A stretch of DNA of 8,974 nt from Anaerolineales bacterium UBA5069 (GTDB lineage Bacteria > Chloroflexota > Anaerolineae > Caldilineales > Caldilineaceae). Location of the stretch: assembly GCA_002415895.1 (NCBI GenBank), contig DIAV01000226.1, positions 19,858 through 28,831 of the forward strand. The letters are read 5' to 3'. Shown here in pieces: positions 6,741-8,974 of the stretch. Position 1 is the first letter of the stretch. Every line of letters begins with the position of its first letter. Position numbers and translations under genes: made by a program. The notes below the pieces were generated by a model. The model was not told the origin of the DNA and searched no databases. It was given only the letters and a program-made list of their open reading frames with translations.

Positions 6741-6910
6741 AGTGGTAAGTTGTTGATTGGTTGATTGGTTGATTGGTTGATTGGTAATTGGTAACTGGTA
6801 ACTGGTAACTGGTGTCGGGTGTCCGACGCCAGTTACCAGTTACCAGTTACCAATCACCCAATTACCAATCAACCAATCAACCAATTACCAATCAACCAAT
6901 CAACCACTTA
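6741..6910. repeat. Large palindrome of 7-8 bp tandem repeats between recD2 and rpsO
   Basis: The left half is four TTGATTGG units (6753-6784), one TAATTGG (6785-6791) and three TAACTGG (6792-6812). The right half is the reverse-complement series (AGTTACC x3, AATCACCC, AATTACC, AATCAACC x2, AATTACC, AATCAACC x2) to about 6907. The centre, GGTGTCGG-GTGT-CCGACGCC (6811-6830), is a near-perfect hairpin tip with one T-G pair. The left bases 6790-6810 pair perfectly with 6831-6851, and 6764-6789 pair perfectly with 6860-6885, leaving one 8-base bulge (6852-6859). It lies between the two divergent promoters and so may not be transcribed from either. Confidence 0.92.
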
Positions 6911-6942
6911 CACAACGTTTACCTTAAGACCGCGCCGCGAAT

Positions 6943-6971
6943 TTGGTTACGCTCTGCAAATCGTTTATACT
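6943..6971 (+). promoter_or_regulatory. Likely rpsO promoter
   Basis: TTGGTT (6943-6948) and TATACT (6966-6971) are 17 bases apart, with five of six matches at -10. The start would be near 6978, leaving a leader of about 119 bases. The promoter begins some 35 bases beyond the palindrome. Confidence 0.55.
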
Positions 6972-7008
6972 GGTTGCCTGAGCGATTCTGGAGCATACGC
7001 CGGGTACA

Positions 7009-7050
7009 GCGATGGTCTGGTTCGCATCGCCGGCAGTGTGTGACCGCCGG
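7009..7050 (+). promoter_or_regulatory. Folded rpsO leader, possible S15 autoregulatory site
   Basis: Two mutually exclusive hairpins share bases: GCGATG (7009-7014) with CATCGC (7025-7030), and CCGGC (7030-7034) with GCCGG (7046-7050). Ribosomal protein S15 represses its own mRNA through leader structures in several bacteria, with a different RNA shape in each lineage. A role here is inference from position and pairing only. Confidence 0.3.
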
Positions 7051-7096
7051 TGGCGCCGTTACGTTCAGTTCCCAGCAATGGAACAGGAGTACCTGC

Positions 7097-7366
7097 ATGA
7101 CGATGTCCAAAGTACAAAAGGGTGGTTTGATCGAAGAGTATCGTCTTTCCGAGACCGACACTGGTTCGCCCGAAGTGCAGGTGGCGATTCTCACGTCGCG
7201 CATCAATCAGTTGATTGAGCATCTCAACGTGCACAAGAACGATGAAGGTTCACGCCGCGGGTTGCTCAAGCTGGTTGGCCAGCGTCGCCGCCATCTGGCC
7301 TATTTGAAGAGCAAGGATGCGCAACGCTACCAGCAGTTGATCACGCGCCTCGGCCTGCGCAAGTAG
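7097..7366 (+). CDS. rpsO: 30S ribosomal protein S15
   Basis: This encodes 89 residues, the standard length. S15 binds the central domain of 16S rRNA at a three-way junction early in 30S assembly. The sequence has the conserved [12 protein letters not shown] (22-33), H46 and D49, then [20 protein letters not shown] (52-71). The usual DHHSRRGL reads DEGSRRGL here, a small difference in the rRNA-contacting loop. I chose ATG 7097 because AGGAG (7085-7089) lies seven bases before it; the ATG two codons on (7103) would be 13 bases away. The open frame extends upstream into the palindrome but is not expected to be translated there. pnp follows downstream on the same strand. Confidence 0.96.
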   Translation: MTMSKVQKGGLIEEYRLSETDTGSPEVQVAILTSRINQLIEHLNVHKNDEGSRRGLLKLVGQRRRHLAYLKSKDAQRYQQLITRLGLRK

Positions 7367-7380
7367 GCGGTGACGCACAG

Positions 7381-7488
7381 ATGCCCGGTCCGTGCAGCCA
7401 TTGCAACCGTTGCACCCGCCAGCCTTGTGTGCAATGTATCAATCTGGCTGTAGTCGTCGTGTGCACGGCAGCACGGGGTGTCAGTTGA
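7381..7488 (+). CDS. Possible cysteine-rich 35-residue mini-protein
   Basis: Starting 14 bases after the rpsO stop, an ATG opens a 35-residue frame. It reads MPGPCSHCNRCTRQPCVQC in its first 19 residues, with cysteines at 5, 8, 11, 16, 19 and 28. The CxxCxxC-x4-CxxC spacing looks like a small zinc- or iron-sulphur-binding knuckle. A hydrophobic stretch (INLAVVVVC, 20-28) and a short tail follow. The only ribosome-site candidate is AGGCGG overlapping the rpsO stop (7365-7370), ten bases away. It lies before the rpsO terminator, so it would be on the rpsO mRNA. I recognise no family. A short frame of this size can arise by chance, and the TGC words partly come from a TGCAAC-C-GTTGCA palindrome. 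Confidence 0.3.
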   Translation: MPGPCSHCNRCTRQPCVQCINLAVVVVCTAARGVS

Positions 7489-7499
7489 AGTAGCGAGAA

Positions 7500-7541
7500 G
7501 AGGGGCGGGCTCATGCGCTCAGGCGCGCCCCGCCCTTTTTT
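7500..7541 (+). terminator. Intrinsic terminator after rpsO
   Basis: GGGCGGG (7503-7509) pairs with CCCGCCC (7529-7535), with an inner GCGC-TCAG-GCGC hairpin (7515-7526), followed directly by six T (7536-7541). It lies about 135 bases after the rpsO stop and before pnp, so much rpsO transcription should end here and pnp probably has its own promoter. Confidence 0.85.
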
Positions 7542-7618
7542 CTTGGCTTGATGCGGTGCAGTGATGCAGCGGCGCACCGGAGTTGTACACGTGCAATGCT
7601 GCCCGTGATGTGAAGCAG

Positions 7619-7624
7619 TACAAT
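7619..7624 (+). promoter_or_regulatory. Weak candidate -10 for pnp
   Basis: TACAAT lies 78 bases after the rpsO terminator and ahead of the structured pnp leader. The base pattern 17 upstream (ATGCTG) is not a convincing -35. It is listed because pnp needs a promoter between the terminator and the leader hairpins and nothing better is visible. Confidence 0.2.
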
Positions 7625-7689
7625 GATTTTTCGCAGTTCCTGTTTAATCGCAGTTTTTGTTGGTTTGACCATTGGGCAATGGGACCTCT

Positions 7690-7884
7690 CGGCGGCAAGC
7701 GCACGCGCGCAATTGCAGCCGCCGGCAGCGACGGTGAGGTTCGGTATTGGAGAGCGGGGCGAACCGCAGTGTGCGAAGCACACACGGTTGCAGCCACGGT
7801 TCGCAGCGGTCTCCAGTCCCGCACCTCAGCCGGCACGGTATACAACATGCCGGCCCCCTTGTCCCGGATCGCGGGGCACCCCGC
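7690..7884 (+). ncRNA. Structured 5' leader of pnp, tandem stem-loops
   Basis: Four stem-loops follow one another. CGGCGGC (7690-7696) pairs with GCCGCCG (7718-7724). A long stem 7748-7766 pairs with 7797-7815 (TGGAGA/TCTCCA and CGAACCG/CGGTTCG, 15 of 19 pairs), enclosing a hairpin GTGTGC-GAA-GCACAC (7769-7783). GCCGGCA (7829-7835) pairs with TGCCGGC (7848-7854). GCGGGG-CA-CCCCGC (7871-7884) touches the ribosome site. In E. coli, pnp is autoregulated through a leader stem cut by RNase III; a similar role here is inference. AACCG at 7762-7766 can pair with either CGGTT copy (7785-7789 or 7797-7801), giving two alternative folds. Confidence 0.5.
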
Positions 7885-7901
7885 AAGGAGATAGACAGTC
7901 T

Positions 7902-8974
7902 ATGCAACTTTTTGATGGCGCGCAGGTGTTCACCACCGAAATGGGTGGCAAGACCCTGACCATCGAGACAGGCGTGCTCGGCCACCAGGCCGGCGGCGCC
8001 GTCACTGTGCGCTATGGCGACACAGTCATTCTGGCGACAGCCACAATGAGCAAGGATGTCCGCCCGGACATCAACTTCTTCCCGCTGACGGTGGAGTTCG
8101 AGGAAAAACTCTACGCCGCCGGCCGTATTCCCGGCTCCTTCCAGCGCCGCGAGAGCAGACCCAGCGATGACGCCATTTTGCTGGGCCGCCTGGTGGATCG
8201 CCCGCTGCGCCCGCTCTTCCCCAAGGGCTTTGTCAACGACGTGCAGGTGATCCTGACCGTCCTCAGCAGCGACAGCGAGCACCTCATGGACCCGCTGGCG
8301 ATCATTGCCGCTTCGGCGGCCGTGCACATCAGCGACATTCCCTGGAATGGCCCCGTCGGCGGCGCTTCGATTGGCTTTGTGGATGGCGAGTTCGTCGTCA
8401 ACCCCACCGCCACCGAGATGGAAAACAGCAGCCTTGACCTGCAGGTGGCCGGCACGCGTGACAACATCCTCATGGTGGAAGCGGGCGCGCACGAGTTCCC
8501 CGAGGACATGATGCTCGAAGCGCTCAAGCTGGCGCACGCGTCCATGGTCCCCGTGATCGACTTGATTGATCAGATGCGCGCACAGTTGGGCAAGGAGAAG
8601 TTCAACGACTTCACGCCTGCGCTGCCCAGTGAGGAAGTCATGGCCGAAGTCAACAATCTGGCCTATGACAAGGTGACCGCCGCACTGGCCGCCGCCTCGG
8701 GCAAGCACGAACTCAAGGATGCACTGGCTGCCGTCAAGGCCGAGGTGAAGGATGCCTTTGCCGAGCGCGTGGCCGCGGGCGCAATCTCCAAAAATATCGT
8801 CTCCGACGCGTATGATGCAGTCATGAAGAAGGCCACCCGCCGCCGCATTCTGGATGAGGGGCTGCGCCCTGATGGTCGTGACAGCGCCACCATTCGCCCG
8901 GTTTCGGCGCAGGTGGGCCGCCTGCCCCGTGTGCACGGCTCCGGCCTCTTCATGCGCGGCGAGACGCACGTGCT
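7902..8974 (+). CDS. pnp: Polyribonucleotide nucleotidyltransferase (PNPase), 5' part
   Basis: The gene runs off the end of the window, and about 357 of an expected 700 or so residues are present. PNPase is a trimeric, phosphate-dependent 3'-5' exoribonuclease that degrades RNA and can add tails. The first RNase PH-like domain is clear: [20 protein letters not shown] at the start, [14 protein letters not shown] (37-50), and the RNA-contacting loop [20 protein letters not shown] (71-90) followed by [15 protein letters not shown] (96-110). The all-alpha linker covers about 235-310. The second RNase PH domain begins at GLRPDGRD (320-327) and continues with [14 protein letters not shown]. The catalytic residues of that second domain lie mostly beyond the window. 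AAGGAG (7885-7890) is 11 bases before the ATG, directly after a leader hairpin. Confidence 0.97.
   Translation, partial: MQLFDGAQVFTTEMGGKTLTIETGVLGHQAGGAVTVRYGDTVILATATMSKDVRPDINFFPLTVEFEEKLYAAGRIPGSFQRRESRPSDDAILLGRLVDRPLRPLFPKGFVNDVQVILTVLSSDSEHLMDPLAIIAASAAVHISDIPWNGPVGGASIGFVDGEFVVNPTATEMENSSLDLQVAGTRDNILMVEAGAHEFPEDMMLEALKLAHASMVPVIDLIDQMRAQLGKEKFNDFTPALPSEEVMAEVNNLAYDKVTAALAAASGKHELKDALAAVKAEVKDAFAERVAAGAISKNIVSDAYDAVMKKATRRRILDEGLRPDGRDSATIRPVSAQVGRLPRVHGSGLFMRGETHV

Noticed and set aside
6741..6910. CRISPR array interpretation of the regular repeats at 6741-6910
   Set aside because: The units are 7-8 bases, directly adjacent with no spacers, and the two halves are mirror images. No cas gene is nearby.
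6812..7096. N-terminal extension of S15 through the palindrome
   Set aside because: The extension reads the repeat as a Thr/Asn/Gln/Pro-rich peptide and lies largely upstream of the predicted promoter. S15 is complete from 7097, with a good ribosome site.
7583..7894. 103-residue plus-strand frame just before pnp
   Set aside because: It starts at a TTG without a ribosome site, covers the pnp leader hairpins and ends over the pnp Shine-Dalgarno. Its sequence shows no family, and the stem-loop explanation is stronger.
7644..8969. 441-residue open frame antisense to pnp
   Set aside because: It is a mirror of the well-conserved pnp codons, with His- and Ala-rich composition typical of antisense frames in GC-rich genes, and it continues into the pnp leader hairpins.

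Overview
The window looks like chromosomal core-genome DNA from a GC-rich, rod-shaped or filamentous bacterium. MreB and the rpsO-pnp pair are bacterial. The gene set (four-domain S1, stand-alone RecD2, MreB followed by a RidA protein rather than MreC) and the style of the intergenic repeats (CCTCACCCCC-type inverted repeats and 7-8 bp AATCAACC/AATTACC tandem units) suggest the phylum Chloroflexota, perhaps an Anaerolineae/Caldilineae-like lineage. This placement is inference from general resemblance, not from a search. I see no phage, transposase, CRISPR, tRNA or rRNA gene.

Layout: (1) 42-485, minus strand, a small SRPBCC-fold protein. (2) 486-1148, a 663-base non-coding block holding the SRPBCC promoter, a MITE-like inverted repeat (655-780), two further GC-rich palindromes and the likely mreB promoter. 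(3) 1149-2162 mreB and 2256-2639 ridA, both plus strand, separated by an AT-rich repeat. (4) 2923-4224 an rpsA-like gene with four S1 domains, behind a very good sigma-70 type promoter. It converges with (5) recD2 (6695-4317, minus), and the two share one bidirectional terminator (4253-4293). (6) 6696-7096, the divergent recD2/rpsO intergenic region, dominated by a large palindrome of 7-8 bp tandem repeats with 47 paired bases per arm. (7) rpsO (7097-7366), a possible 35-residue cysteine-rich ORF (7381-7488), a strong terminator (7500-7541), a highly structured leader and pnp (7902 to the window end, cut off).

Functionally this is housekeeping: cell shape (MreB), metabolite damage control (RidA), translation (S1, S15), RNA turnover (PNPase) and DNA repair or replication-fork helicase activity (RecD2). 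S1, S15 and PNPase all meet in RNA metabolism, and rpsO-pnp is a classic neighbour pair. The interest lies between the genes: the recD2/rpsO palindrome, the cysteine-rich mini-ORF, the folded pnp leader and the MITE-like repeat upstream of mreB. I do not see a clear multi-gene undescribed system here.
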